From positions 1 through 64,000 of the forward strand of contig JBKJTY010000035.1 of NCBI GenBank assembly GCA_046590235.1: a stretch of 64,000 nucleotides of DNA. The letters are read 5' to 3'. The position numbers were made by a program, and so were the translations under genes. The notes under the pieces were generated by a model. The model saw only the letters and a list, made by a program, of their open reading frames with translations. It was not told the origin of the DNA and made no database searches. The stretch comes from 2-02-FULL-45-10 sp046590235. Lineage in GTDB: Bacteria > Patescibacteriota > Patescibacteriia > Magasanikbacterales > GWA2-37-8. Shown here one piece after another: positions 41,634 through 48,552 of the stretch; the first letter of the stretch is position 1; each line of letters starts with the position of its first letter.

Positions 41634-43387
41634 AATCATCGTTTGTCATAACTATCGGCGGGGAAGCAGGCTTTGGTATTATGTCAGCCGGTTTAACGCT
41701 TGCAAAAATTGCCACCCGCTCAGGTTTTAGTTCATTTGGCTACGCAGAATATCCTTCAATTGTTCGTGGAGGATACAACGTCATGCATATTGCTGTTGGG
41801 GCTGAAGTTCGCGCGCCAAAAAAGTCTGTCGACTTTCTCATTGCCTTAAATCAAGAATCAATTAAACAAAACGCAGCAATTTTAGAACATGATGCCTGTG
41901 TTATTTTTGACGCTGACCAAAAAATTACTACGACGACACTAGCTCCGAGTATTGAAAAAATTCCAGTTCCATTTAACCGTTTTGCTAAAGAAATTGGTGG
42001 AAGTATTTTGATGCGCAACACCGTCGCGCTCGGGGCGTTAGTAGCGCTTGCAGGTGGAGACTTAGAAATTCTCAAAGAATTAATTGATGAAGAATTTGCA
42101 ACCAAGAAAAAAGATGTTGCTGTCCGTAATAAAAAATGTGCCGAAGCTGGTTATAATTATGTCAAAAAAGAATTTGCTTCGTTGATAAGAACTGATCTAA
42201 AACCTTTCAGTAAAAAAACAGAACGCTTGGTCATGACTGGTAATGACGCCATTGCACTCGGAGCAATTGCTGCCGGTATGCAATTTGCGGCGATTTATCC
42301 AATGACCCCAACATCAAACATTCTCCATATTCTTGCTCCACACCAAGAAGAATTTGGGTATATTTACAAACAACCAGAAGATGAAATTTCTGCATTAACT
42401 ATGGCCATTGGTGCATCGTTTGCTGGTGCTCGTTCAATGGTGGCGACAGCCGGTGGGGGCTTTTGTCTCATGACTGAAGGCTACGGACTGGCTGCTATGA
42501 CCGAAACACCTGTTGTGATCGTCGTAGGGATGCGCGGTGGGCCGGCAACCGGCCTTCCCACATGGACTGAACAAGGTGATCTACAATTCATACTGCACGC
42601 GCATCAAGGCGAATTTCCACGCATCGTGCTCGCTGCTGGAGATCTTGAGGAAGCCTTTTCGCTTACCATGGATTCTTTTAATCTGGCAGAAAAATATCAA
42701 ACACCGGTTATTGTACTTGTTGATAAACATCTCTGTGAGAGTTTTGCCTCAACCAAACCATTTGCGTATGGTAAATACAGTATTGAACGCGGAAAAACGT
42801 TGCTCAAATACCAAGAAAATTATCCACGTTACGCCTTTGCTGATGATGGAATTTCACCGCGCGCTTTTCCAGGCAGCGGTAATCACATCTTGGCAAACTC
42901 CGATGAACACAATGAACGAGGGTTTACTGATGAAAGCAGTAAAAACCGTATTCATATGATGGATAAACGCATGAAAAAATTGGAAACGTGCGCTAGAGTA
43001 GAAATGCCTGAACCAATAATGTATGGGCCTAAAAATGCTGATTTAACAATTGTTTCCTGGGGAAGTAATAAGGGTGTCATTCTCGACGCAATACAAAAGT
43101 ACGACAATGTAAATTATCTCCATATCACTTGGATGAACCCGTTTCCAACAGCCTTTGTAAAAAAGATTTTGGCAGGAAGTGAGCGCATCATGATTATGGA
43201 ATGTAATTACAACGGACAGCTCGACCAACTTATCCAAGAAAAAACCGGCGTAATCATTAAAGAAAAATGGTTCAAATACGACGGCCGCCCATTCTTTGTT
43301 GAAGAAGTTATAGAAAAAGTAAATTCTCTTTTAGCACAACCGTATGGCATTGCCATTCCAAAACAAACTAGAAATAAAGTCGCCTAG
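41630..43387 (+). CDS. korA: 2-oxoacid:acceptor oxidoreductase, fused gamma-alpha subunit
   Basis: A 585-residue subunit. Residues 1-190 are the gamma domain (GGEAGFGIMSAGLTLAKIA, YPSIVRGGYNVMHI). From about 200 comes the alpha domain: GNDAIALGAIAAGMQFAAIYPMTP, MAIGASFAGARSMVATAGGGF, and the RGGPATGLPTWTEQGDL substrate loop. With KorB it decarboxylates a 2-oxoacid to acyl-CoA, reducing a low-potential carrier. The ATG at 41630 overlaps the synthetase stop; a start further upstream is not needed. Whether pyruvate or 2-oxoglutarate is the substrate cannot be told from sequence alone. Confidence 0.93.
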   Translation: MKSSFVITIGGEAGFGIMSAGLTLAKIATRSGFSSFGYAEYPSIVRGGYNVMHIAVGAEVRAPKKSVDFLIALNQESIKQNAAILEHDACVIFDADQKITTTTLAPSIEKIPVPFNRFAKEIGGSILMRNTVALGALVALAGGDLEILKELIDEEFATKKKDVAVRNKKCAEAGYNYVKKEFASLIRTDLKPFSKKTERLVMTGNDAIALGAIAAGMQFAAIYPMTPTSNILHILAPHQEEFGYIYKQPEDEISALTMAIGASFAGARSMVATAGGGFCLMTEGYGLAAMTETPVVIVVGMRGGPATGLPTWTEQGDLQFILHAHQGEFPRIVLAAGDLEEAFSLTMDSFNLAEKYQTPVIVLVDKHLCESFASTKPFAYGKYSIERGKTLLKYQENYPRYAFADDGISPRAFPGSGNHILANSDEHNERGFTDESSKNRIHMMDKRMKKLETCARVEMPEPIMYGPKNADLTIVSWGSNKGVILDAIQKYDNVNYLHITWMNPFPTAFVKKILAGSERIMIMECNYNGQLDQLIQEKTGVIIKEKWFKYDGRPFFVEEVIEKVNSLLAQPYGIAIPKQTRNKVA

Positions 43388-44231
43388 CGATTTAAATTCA
43401 CCCGAAGTCTGTACGTGGTGCCCTGGTTGTGGTGACCTGGCTATTTGGGCTGCTTTCAAACAAGCGGCAGTCGAAGCAGGTTGGGATAATACCAACACCG
43501 CGCTTGTTGCCGGCATTGGTTGTCACGGACACATTGTAAACTTTCTTAAAATGACCAGTTTCGAAGGCCTGCACGGACGTGCACTTCCCGTTGCTGCTGG
43601 TATCAAAATGGCAAACCACGATCTCAACGTTTTTGTTTTCACTGGTGACGGCGATTGTCTGGCTGAAGGCGGTAATCATTTCATGCATGCTGCAAGGCGC
43701 AACCACGACATGACCGTTATTTTGCATGACAACGCCATCTATGGCCTCACCACTGGTCAAACATCACCTCGCTCACCAAAAGGTTTTGTTTCTAAATCAA
43801 CTCCTGAAGGCAACCTTGAAGAACCAATCCACCCACTTCGTTTAGCCTTTGCTGCTGGCGCTACTTTTTTAGCACGTTGTTATGCTGGCGACATTCCACG
43901 CTTAGTTGAGCTCATGAAATTAGCAGAGCAACATAAAGGTTTTGCCGTGCTCCAAGTTTTGCAGCCGTGTGTCACATTCAACAAATTATACACGCACCAG
44001 TTTTATCAAGAAAATATTTACGAATTACCAGTTGAGTACGATCGCACTGATAAGACGGCAGCTTTTGGTAAACTACAAGAGTGGGGGATGAAGCAAATTC
44101 CTGTTGGTATTTTCTATCAAGTCGACGAACCAACGTTCGAAGGACAGGTTCCGCAACTCAAAAAACAAACACTCGTCAAAGGTGGTCCGAAAAAAAGAAC
44201 GATTACGGATTTGTATAAAAATTATCGCTAG
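43344..44231 (+). CDS. korB: 2-oxoacid:acceptor oxidoreductase, beta subunit
   Basis: A 295-residue thiamine diphosphate-binding subunit. Cysteines in CTWCPGCGD (residues 23-31) and a later one in LQPCVTFN are the usual cluster ligands; the TPP motif GDGDCLAEGGNHFMHAARRN lies near residue 96, and NAIYGLTTGQTSP follows. It overlaps the korA 3' end by 44 bases in another frame. Flavodoxin starts four bases after it. Family secure; substrate not. Confidence 0.94.
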   Translation: MALPFQNKLEIKSPSDLNSPEVCTWCPGCGDLAIWAAFKQAAVEAGWDNTNTALVAGIGCHGHIVNFLKMTSFEGLHGRALPVAAGIKMANHDLNVFVFTGDGDCLAEGGNHFMHAARRNHDMTVILHDNAIYGLTTGQTSPRSPKGFVSKSTPEGNLEEPIHPLRLAFAAGATFLARCYAGDIPRLVELMKLAEQHKGFAVLQVLQPCVTFNKLYTHQFYQENIYELPVEYDRTDKTAAFGKLQEWGMKQIPVGIFYQVDEPTFEGQVPQLKKQTLVKGGPKKRTITDLYKNYR

Positions 44232-44234
44232 CCT

Positions 44235-44702
44235 ATGCACGTGGTAATTATCTTCGCTACCAATTCAGGTTCGACCTATTTAGTAAGCAAGCGTTTAGAA
44301 AAGCTGCTTACTAAAAAACATAGTGTTCGAGTGGTTGAAGTAAAAAATGTCATTATCAATGATGTTGCTAACGCTGACTTAGTTATTTTCGGATCTCCAA
44401 GTTGGGATTTCGAAGGTCGTGAAGGAATGCCCCACCAGATGATGCTCGCCTGCATGGAAAGAGTCCGGCCATACAAGTTCAATGGTAAGGCCGTTGCCGT
44501 CTTTGGTTGTGGCGACACCTCCTATACCTATTTCTGCGGGGCAGTCGATCAACTCGAAAAATTTGTCCATGAACAAGGTGGAACGCTTGTTATCCCATCT
44601 CTACGGATAGACGGTTACCATTTTGACGAAAAAAGAGCGATTACACAGGTAGAAGACTGGGCAATGCACCTCCTCAAAATTAAACGCAGTGTAGAAACGT
44701 AA
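44235..44702 (+). CDS. Flavodoxin
   Basis: A 155-residue FMN electron carrier. The phosphate-binding loop is IFATNSGSTYLVSKRL at the N-terminus; the FMN-ring loops are FGSPSWDFEG (about residue 52) and FGCGDTSYTYFCGAVD. Its position directly after korB makes it the likely electron acceptor in place of a ferredoxin, none of which is encoded in this cluster. Last gene of the energy operon. Confidence 0.93.
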   Translation: MHVVIIFATNSGSTYLVSKRLEKLLTKKHSVRVVEVKNVIINDVANADLVIFGSPSWDFEGREGMPHQMMLACMERVRPYKFNGKAVAVFGCGDTSYTYFCGAVDQLEKFVHEQGGTLVIPSLRIDGYHFDEKRAITQVEDWAMHLLKIKRSVET

Positions 44703-44704
44703 TA

Positions 44705-44728
44705 AATGGCTATCTAAGCCATTTTTTG
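44705..44728 (+). terminator. First terminator after flavodoxin
   Basis: AATGGC (44705-44710) with GCCATT (44718-44723), followed by a T-run. Confidence 0.8.
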
Positions 44729-44731
44729 CTT

Positions 44732-44767
44732 AAGAGCCTTGACAAAAGGCTCTTTTTATGTTATACT
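44732..44767 (+). promoter_or_regulatory. Promoter whose -35 box lies in a terminator loop
   Basis: AAGAGCC (44732-44738) and GGCTCTT (44748-44754) form a terminator stem with a T-run. Its nine-base loop holds TTGACA (44739-44744). With 17 bases to TATACT (44762-44767) this is a near-consensus promoter for the next gene. Confidence 0.8.
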
Positions 44768-44790
44768 CATCTGTTTCCTATCGAAACGCA

Positions 44791-44834
44791 CTGGGGAGAA
44801 ATGAGCTTATAGTATAAGGCTCATTTCTCCCCAG
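44791..44834 (+). promoter_or_regulatory. 16-bp perfect hairpin in the 5' leader
   Basis: CTGGGGAGAAATGAGC (44791-44806) pairs perfectly with 44819-44834. The stem extends into the TTAT/ATAA loop after one bulge. It lies about 17 bases after the predicted mRNA start and 23 bases before the Shine-Dalgarno, as in stabilising 5' hairpins. Confidence 0.85.
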
Positions 44835-44867
44835 CACGTTACGGCGATGGGGCGCCAAGGGGACCAA

Positions 44868-45281
44868 ATGCAGTCTGTTGTGGGTACGTACTTCCGTCTT
44901 GCTCGTGAAAACGAGGTTATCGACGAAGACGGGTACTTCCACGGTTATATCTGCCAGATGGACCACGGCATCGAACTCGATCGAAGCCGACCGGTGTTCT
45001 CGATCGAGGCACTCAAGGAGTACCTCGACAAGACCAACACCGTCGATACTGGCGAGTTCGTCGCGACCGCCCGGAAGCTCAAGTTTCCGGAAGAAAAGAC
45101 GGCTCGCGATCTGTTCTATGACGACATGTACGCCCTCGAGGAAGAAGGCGATCGCGTCCGGGCTAAGCGAGCTCTCCCGATGGAGAAGTTCATGAATCTC
45201 ATGATCCTGGCCGGCCTGTCGGAACGCGAGCGGGTCGCGGCAAACCTCTTCGGAGGAAGCGCGCAGCACGCAGCCGCGTAA
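44868..45281 (+). CDS. GC-rich accessory ORF, 137-residue protein
   Basis: The ATG at 44868 is preceded by AAGGGGA (44858-44864); an in-frame ATG at 44847 has no such site. The protein is acidic and probably mostly helical, with an N-terminal beta-like part (YFRLARENEVIDEDGYFHGYI) and helices ALKEYLDKT, EEKTARDLFYDDMYALEEEGDRV, and EKFMNLMILAGLSERERVAANLF. No family recognised. Codons are strongly G/C-ending, as in the 30658-31915 island, and the gene has its own near-consensus promoter, structured leader and terminator. Confidence 0.7.
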   Translation: MQSVVGTYFRLARENEVIDEDGYFHGYICQMDHGIELDRSRPVFSIEALKEYLDKTNTVDTGEFVATARKLKFPEEKTARDLFYDDMYALEEEGDRVRAKRALPMEKFMNLMILAGLSERERVAANLFGGSAQHAAA

Positions 45282-45331
45282 TCAAGCGCCTAGTGTCATA
45301 TGGTGTGAGTAATCGCAACCAGACCTAGTAC

Positions 45332-45395
45332 TACCGCTCTGACAAGCACAACTTGTCGGAGCCCACCAAAAAGAACCCAATAATGGGTTCTTTTT
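45332..45395 (+). terminator. Hairpin and terminator after the accessory gene
   Basis: GCTCTGACAAG pairs with CTTGTCGGAGC (about 45336-45361), then AAAAAGAACCC/GGGTTCTTTTT (45368-45395) forms a standard terminator. The rest of the gap to 45535 is AT-rich, with a possible weak promoter (TATACA near 45456). Confidence 0.75.
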
Positions 45396-45534
45396 ACGTT
45401 TATTGATTTCATAACTATTTTATCTTTATTTTATCTAAATAGTAATGCTTCTCATATACACTCCATCAGTCTAAACGAGCCTTGCTGTGGCATGTCTGTT
45501 TATAAACCCTAACGCAATAAGGAGGAGTAATCGA

Positions 45535-46050
45535 ATGAAAGTCGTGAAAGGTCAAAGCCGATTGGTTATTATCTTTCCGATGCTCGGTATTGCAGTCAAA
45601 TTTCCTCGCGTGTATGTAACTCAAGGACTACGTACTTTGCATCACCAAGTAAGTCGCGGTAGGTTTCAGAGAGCGTGGAAGCGAGGTATGCATTTGCCAG
45701 GCAGTATCCGCGGCCCATTTTTCCAGGGTGTCGTGATCAATTGGCATGAATTCCGGTTCTATCGGAATACTCGCCACACGTTCTTGCAGCCAACGTACTT
45801 CTCATTGTTTGGCTTCGTGAATATCCAAAGGGCTGGGAAACCTTGCCTTGAAGATCCGCCGAAATTCTGGAATAAAATGCACTGTGTAATTGGTGATGCG
45901 TTGTTCATCGATCCACACCATTTTGAAAATCCGGACAACTTCACGGTTGTTAACGGAAAACTCAAGATGCACGACTATGGGTGGGGCGATACGCAGCAGA
46001 TCATCAAGGAGTACGGAAGAAGAATTGCCGATGAAGTTGCGCTCGGCTAG
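45535..46050 (+). CDS. Accessory protein, possible minimal kinase-like fold
   Basis: A 171-residue protein from the ATG at 45535, which has AAGGAGGAG at 45519-45527. The N-terminus SRLVIIFPMLGIAVKFPR looks like two beta-strands with a lysine in the place of the kinase beta-3 lysine. The C-terminal half has NPDNFTVVNGKLKMHDYGWG, reminiscent of the kinase segment that ends in a DFG-like metal site (here DYG). The protein is too short for a full kinase. A basic region (RGRFQRAWKRGMHLPG) lies between. Kinase relationship is a guess from motif order. It ends in a terminator. Confidence 0.6.
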   Translation: MKVVKGQSRLVIIFPMLGIAVKFPRVYVTQGLRTLHHQVSRGRFQRAWKRGMHLPGSIRGPFFQGVVINWHEFRFYRNTRHTFLQPTYFSLFGFVNIQRAGKPCLEDPPKFWNKMHCVIGDALFIDPHHFENPDNFTVVNGKLKMHDYGWGDTQQIIKEYGRRIADEVALG

Positions 46051-46079
46051 TTAGGGGAATCAAAAGGAGGGGGGAACTC

Positions 46080-46115
46080 GCGGTGCGTACTCAATTGTAC
46101 GCGCCGCTTGTATTT
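46080..46115 (+). terminator. Terminator after the accessory protein
   Basis: GCGGTGCGTAC (46080-46090) with GTACGCGCCGC (46097-46107), then TTGTATTTTT. Confidence 0.85.
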
Positions 46116-46132
46116 TTAACTACTCTTTACTT

Positions 46133-46161
46133 TTGTAAAAGCTACGTAAATAAGGTATACT
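46133..46161 (+). promoter_or_regulatory. Promoter of the amino-acid permease
   Basis: TTGTAA (46133-46138), 17 bases, TATACT (46156-46161); the ATG at 46171 is nine bases further on. Confidence 0.7.
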
Positions 46162-46170
46162 ATACGCATT

Positions 46171-47241
46171 ATGAAGGAGGTAGTCTTGCACAAAGGAACA
46201 TTCAAGAAAACTGCCACGGTCAGCCAGGCAGTTTTTATGATTACCGGACTCACTATTGGTGCTGGTGTTTTTGGTTTGCCGTACGCCATTGCCCAACTCG
46301 GATTAATTCCAGGCCTGTTATTATTGCTTTTTATTGGCCTCATCATGCTCGGCATTAATTTGATGGTGGGTGAAATCACGCTTGCATCAGGTGATGAATT
46401 ACAATTACCAGGACTCGCTGGAAAATATCTTGGTGGGTGGGCGAAGGCACTTATGTCGGGCGTTATTGTTATCAGTTGGTTTGGCACACTCCTCGCATAT
46501 CTTGTTGGTGAGGGGCAAGCTCTCGCTGGTATTTTCGGCGGCAGTGAATTATTGTGGGGAATTATTTTTTGGTCATTAGCCAGCTTCATGCTGTGGGGCG
46601 GACTTTCCAGACTTAAAAAAATAGATCAAATTATCAGCGCTGTTGTTATTCTTTTCCTTGTCGTCATTTCGCTCGCAATCATTCCGAACGCAACGGTCTT
46701 TAATGCGACATTATTTAATCCGGCAAATCTTTTTGCGCCAATTGGTGTTATTATTTTTGCGTTGCACGCTACCCCCGCAATCGCCGAAGTCCACGCGCTT
46801 GTCAGAAAACCTTCACTCTTCAGGCGTGCTATTATTTGGGGAACAGCTATTCCGGTAGCAGTGTACATGCTTTTTGTTGCGGCAGTCGTGCTCGTCACGG
46901 GTACGTTCACCACTGAAGTGGCAACTATCGGTATTGGTACAGCGTTTGGTCCATTCGCAAGTATCATCGCCAACCTCGTCGCCATTCTTGCCATGTTAAC
47001 GTGCTATTTGGGATTAGGGAACGCGCTCCAGGAAACATTCACCTGGGATCACGCCATCAGCGAACGACTTTCTTTAATGCTCGTTATCACTATCCCGCTC
47101 ATGTTGTTTTTACTTGGCTTCAGAAATTTCATCCTTATCCTCAATGTTGTCGGTGGCGTCTTTATCGCTATCGAGATCTGTCTCTTGGTTCTCATCTACC
47201 TGAAAATGCGACATCAGCAACATAAAAAAACTCTCCGGTAA
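46171..47241 (+). CDS. Amino-acid permease (APC superfamily, aromatic/Trp-Tyr type)
   Basis: A 356-residue inner-membrane transporter with about eleven helices. The first helix has the conserved FMITGLTIGAGVFGLPYAIAQ; a later segment HATPAIAEVHALVRKP matches the loop of the aromatic amino acid permease/hydroxy-aromatic family. Substrate unproven. Start choice is ambiguous: ATG at 46171 gives an almost leaderless mRNA, while its first codons contain AAGGAGGT (46173-46180), correctly spaced from a TTG at 46186. An organism with few biosynthetic genes would need such uptake. Confidence 0.85.
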   Translation: MKEVVLHKGTFKKTATVSQAVFMITGLTIGAGVFGLPYAIAQLGLIPGLLLLLFIGLIMLGINLMVGEITLASGDELQLPGLAGKYLGGWAKALMSGVIVISWFGTLLAYLVGEGQALAGIFGGSELLWGIIFWSLASFMLWGGLSRLKKIDQIISAVVILFLVVISLAIIPNATVFNATLFNPANLFAPIGVIIFALHATPAIAEVHALVRKPSLFRRAIIWGTAIPVAVYMLFVAAVVLVTGTFTTEVATIGIGTAFGPFASIIANLVAILAMLTCYLGLGNALQETFTWDHAISERLSLMLVITIPLMLFLLGFRNFILILNVVGGVFIAIEICLLVLIYLKMRHQQHKKTLR

Positions 47242-47245
47242 AGCC

Positions 47246-47320
47246 TGTCATTCCCGCGCAGGCGGGAATCCAGTATACCAACGATATGTGTCCTGGATTC
47301 CCGCCTACGCGGGAATGACA
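47246..47320. repeat. REP-like inverted repeat
   Basis: A 28-base arm (47246-47273) with core ATTCCCGCG and GCGGGAATCCAG, and its near-exact complement at 47293-47320 around a 19-base loop. This TCATTCCCGC type palindromic repeat occurs in many bacterial genomes. It may act as a bidirectional terminator between convergent genes. Confidence 0.85.
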
Positions 47321-47324
47321 AAAC

Positions 47325-47354
47325 AAAAAATCCCTCGTTGAGAGAGGGATTTTA
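47325..47354 (-). terminator. Terminator of the HTH gene
   Basis: TCCCTC/GAGAGGGA hairpin; read on the minus strand it is followed by a T-run (A-run 47325-47330 on plus). Confidence 0.8.
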
Positions 47355-47705
47355 CATCGTCGGAGTTGTCGTGTCGGTAGTAGTGTCAGCGAGGTCGCCA
47401 GTTGGCGGCTTCACTGATTTCGGGTTAGGGGAGTAGAGGGGGTTCTTAATCTTCCAGCGGTCAATGAATTGGCCGATGCCCTTCTTCGCCAACTTGTTCT
47501 TAACAGTCGTATGGCGCTGGGACCATTTAACCAAACTTTCAAAATTAAGCTTATAACGACCGGAGACCACCACGTAGGTCACTTCCTGGGAAGCAATCGC
47601 ACGGCGAATCGTCTGGTTGTTCACGCCAAAGAGGCGAGCCGCTTCAGAGACTGAAACGCGGATAATTTCCTTAGATTCTGGCTTATTTAGCGGGTCTTCG
47701 TTCAT
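47352..47705 (-). CDS. MerR/excisionase-type helix-turn-helix protein
   Basis: A 117-residue protein from the ATG at 47705; an upstream start in frame would lie over the promoter. Residues about 16-60 hold a HTH: RVSVSEAARLFGVNNQTIRRAIASQEV, then a short wing-like VSGRYKLNFESLVKW, as in DNA-binding excisionase-family proteins. A basic segment and a Thr/Asp-rich tail follow. It has a consensus promoter and two matching 20-bp palindromic sites around it, so autoregulation is likely. It is divergent from the sigma factor gene. Confidence 0.8.
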   Translation of the reverse strand: MNEDPLNKPESKEIIRVSVSEAARLFGVNNQTIRRAIASQEVTYVVVSGRYKLNFESLVKWSQRHTTVKNKLAKKGIGQFIDRWKIKNPLYSPNPKSVKPPTGDLADTTTDTTTPTM

Positions 47706-47708
47706 AGA

Positions 47709-47728
47709 TGTATACAGTAGACTACACA
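47709..47728. promoter_or_regulatory. Operator-like site 1
   Basis: TGTATACAGTAGACTACACA, an imperfect palindrome between the promoter and start codon of the HTH gene. It matches site 2 (47786-47805, read on the other strand) at 16 of 20 positions. Confidence 0.65.
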
Positions 47729-47729
47729 A

Positions 47730-47758
47730 ATTATAGCACGATTTACCCCTTTTGTCAA
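47730..47758 (-). promoter_or_regulatory. Perfect consensus promoter of the HTH gene
   Basis: On the minus strand: TTGACA (47753-47758), 17 bases, TATAAT (47730-47735). Start about 47723, inside operator-like site 1. Confidence 0.9.
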
Positions 47759-47785
47759 TGCCGGCTATAAGTAGTGCTACTCATT

Positions 47786-47805
47786 TGTCTACACTAGTGT
47801 ATACA
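47786..47805. promoter_or_regulatory. Operator-like site 2
   Basis: A 20-base site with central perfect palindrome TACACTAGTGTA, upstream of the HTH promoter and in the intergenic region shared with the sigma factor. Confidence 0.6.
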
Positions 47806-47884
47806 AAAAACATAATTTTTTACAAGGTGAGACAGTCAAAAATGCGCTAAAGCTAGAGTAGAACGCCCGCTTCGGGTCTAAGGT

Positions 47885-47916
47885 TTGACCAAATCGACGT
47901 TTTATGGTACTATAAT
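47885..47916 (+). promoter_or_regulatory. Possible promoter of the sigma factor gene
   Basis: TTGACC (47885-47890) with TACTAT at 17 bases or TATAAT (47911-47916) at 20 bases. The leader then contains the inverted repeat AAAGTG/CACTTT (47956-47970). Confidence 0.55.
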
Positions 47917-47992
47917 GCCTATCCAAAGAGTGTCACAAAAGCTCTTTGAATGGTCAAAGTGTAACACTTTAAACCTTTTCACGTCTTCTAGG

Positions 47993-48538
47993 ATGCTAGA
48001 AAAAATCGCGGACAAACTACTGCTGTACCGGCTGCAAGTGAAACAGGATCCTGAAGCCTACGCTAAGCTATACGATGCTTATGTTAAACAAATCTACCGG
48101 TTTGTTTATTTTAAGGTTTCGTCGCATGAAGAGGCGGAGGACATCACTTCAGAAGTGTTTTTGAAAGCGTGGCACTATATACAAGAAAAAAAGGAAATTA
48201 AGAGTTTCAGTGGTTTGCTCTACCGCATAGCGCGTAACGCAATCATTGATTTATATCGGTCGAAAGCGACCAAGCCAGAGTCACGCCTAAATGAAGATGT
48301 AGAAGTGGGGGATGGTGGTAAATGGTTTGCGGACATCAACACGAAAGTGGAGAGTCACCGCGTGATCGAAGCGATAAAAAAATTAAAACAAGAATACCAA
48401 GAGGTTTTGACCTTCCGGTATGTCGATGAACTTGAAACGGGTGAGATTGCAGAAATTCTAGGAAAGAGCAACCTGACAGTCCGGGTGACGCTCCATCGAG
48501 CGGTTTCTAAATTAAAAATGTTACTAGAAAGTAAATAG
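47993..48538 (+). CDS. Sigma-70 family (ECF-like) RNA polymerase sigma factor
   Basis: A 181-residue sigma factor. Region 2 includes YRFVYFKVSSHEEAEDITSEVFLKAW (core and -10 binding), and region 4 EVLTFRYVDELETGEIAEILGKSNLTVRVTLHRAVSKLK is the -35-binding HTH. No region 1 or 3, hence ECF-like. The ATG at 47993 is chosen because an ATG at 47915 overlaps the -10 box. The next gene starts 14 bases downstream and encodes a membrane protein of the kind that follows sigma factors in this phylum, probably its controller. Confidence 0.88.
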   Translation: MLEKIADKLLLYRLQVKQDPEAYAKLYDAYVKQIYRFVYFKVSSHEEAEDITSEVFLKAWHYIQEKKEIKSFSGLLYRIARNAIIDLYRSKATKPESRLNEDVEVGDGGKWFADINTKVESHRVIEAIKKLKQEYQEVLTFRYVDELETGEIAEILGKSNLTVRVTLHRAVSKLKMLLESK

Positions 48539-48552
48539 TATCGTATAAACGT

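Noticed and set aside
45296..45366. Possible tRNA-like element ending CCCACCA
   Set aside because: The end resembles a tRNA 3' end, but no acceptor partner, T-arm consensus or D-arm could be found.
47885..47992. Longer N-terminus of the sigma factor from 47885 or 47915
   Set aside because: These starts overlap the likely promoter, and the added residues do not resemble any sigma region.
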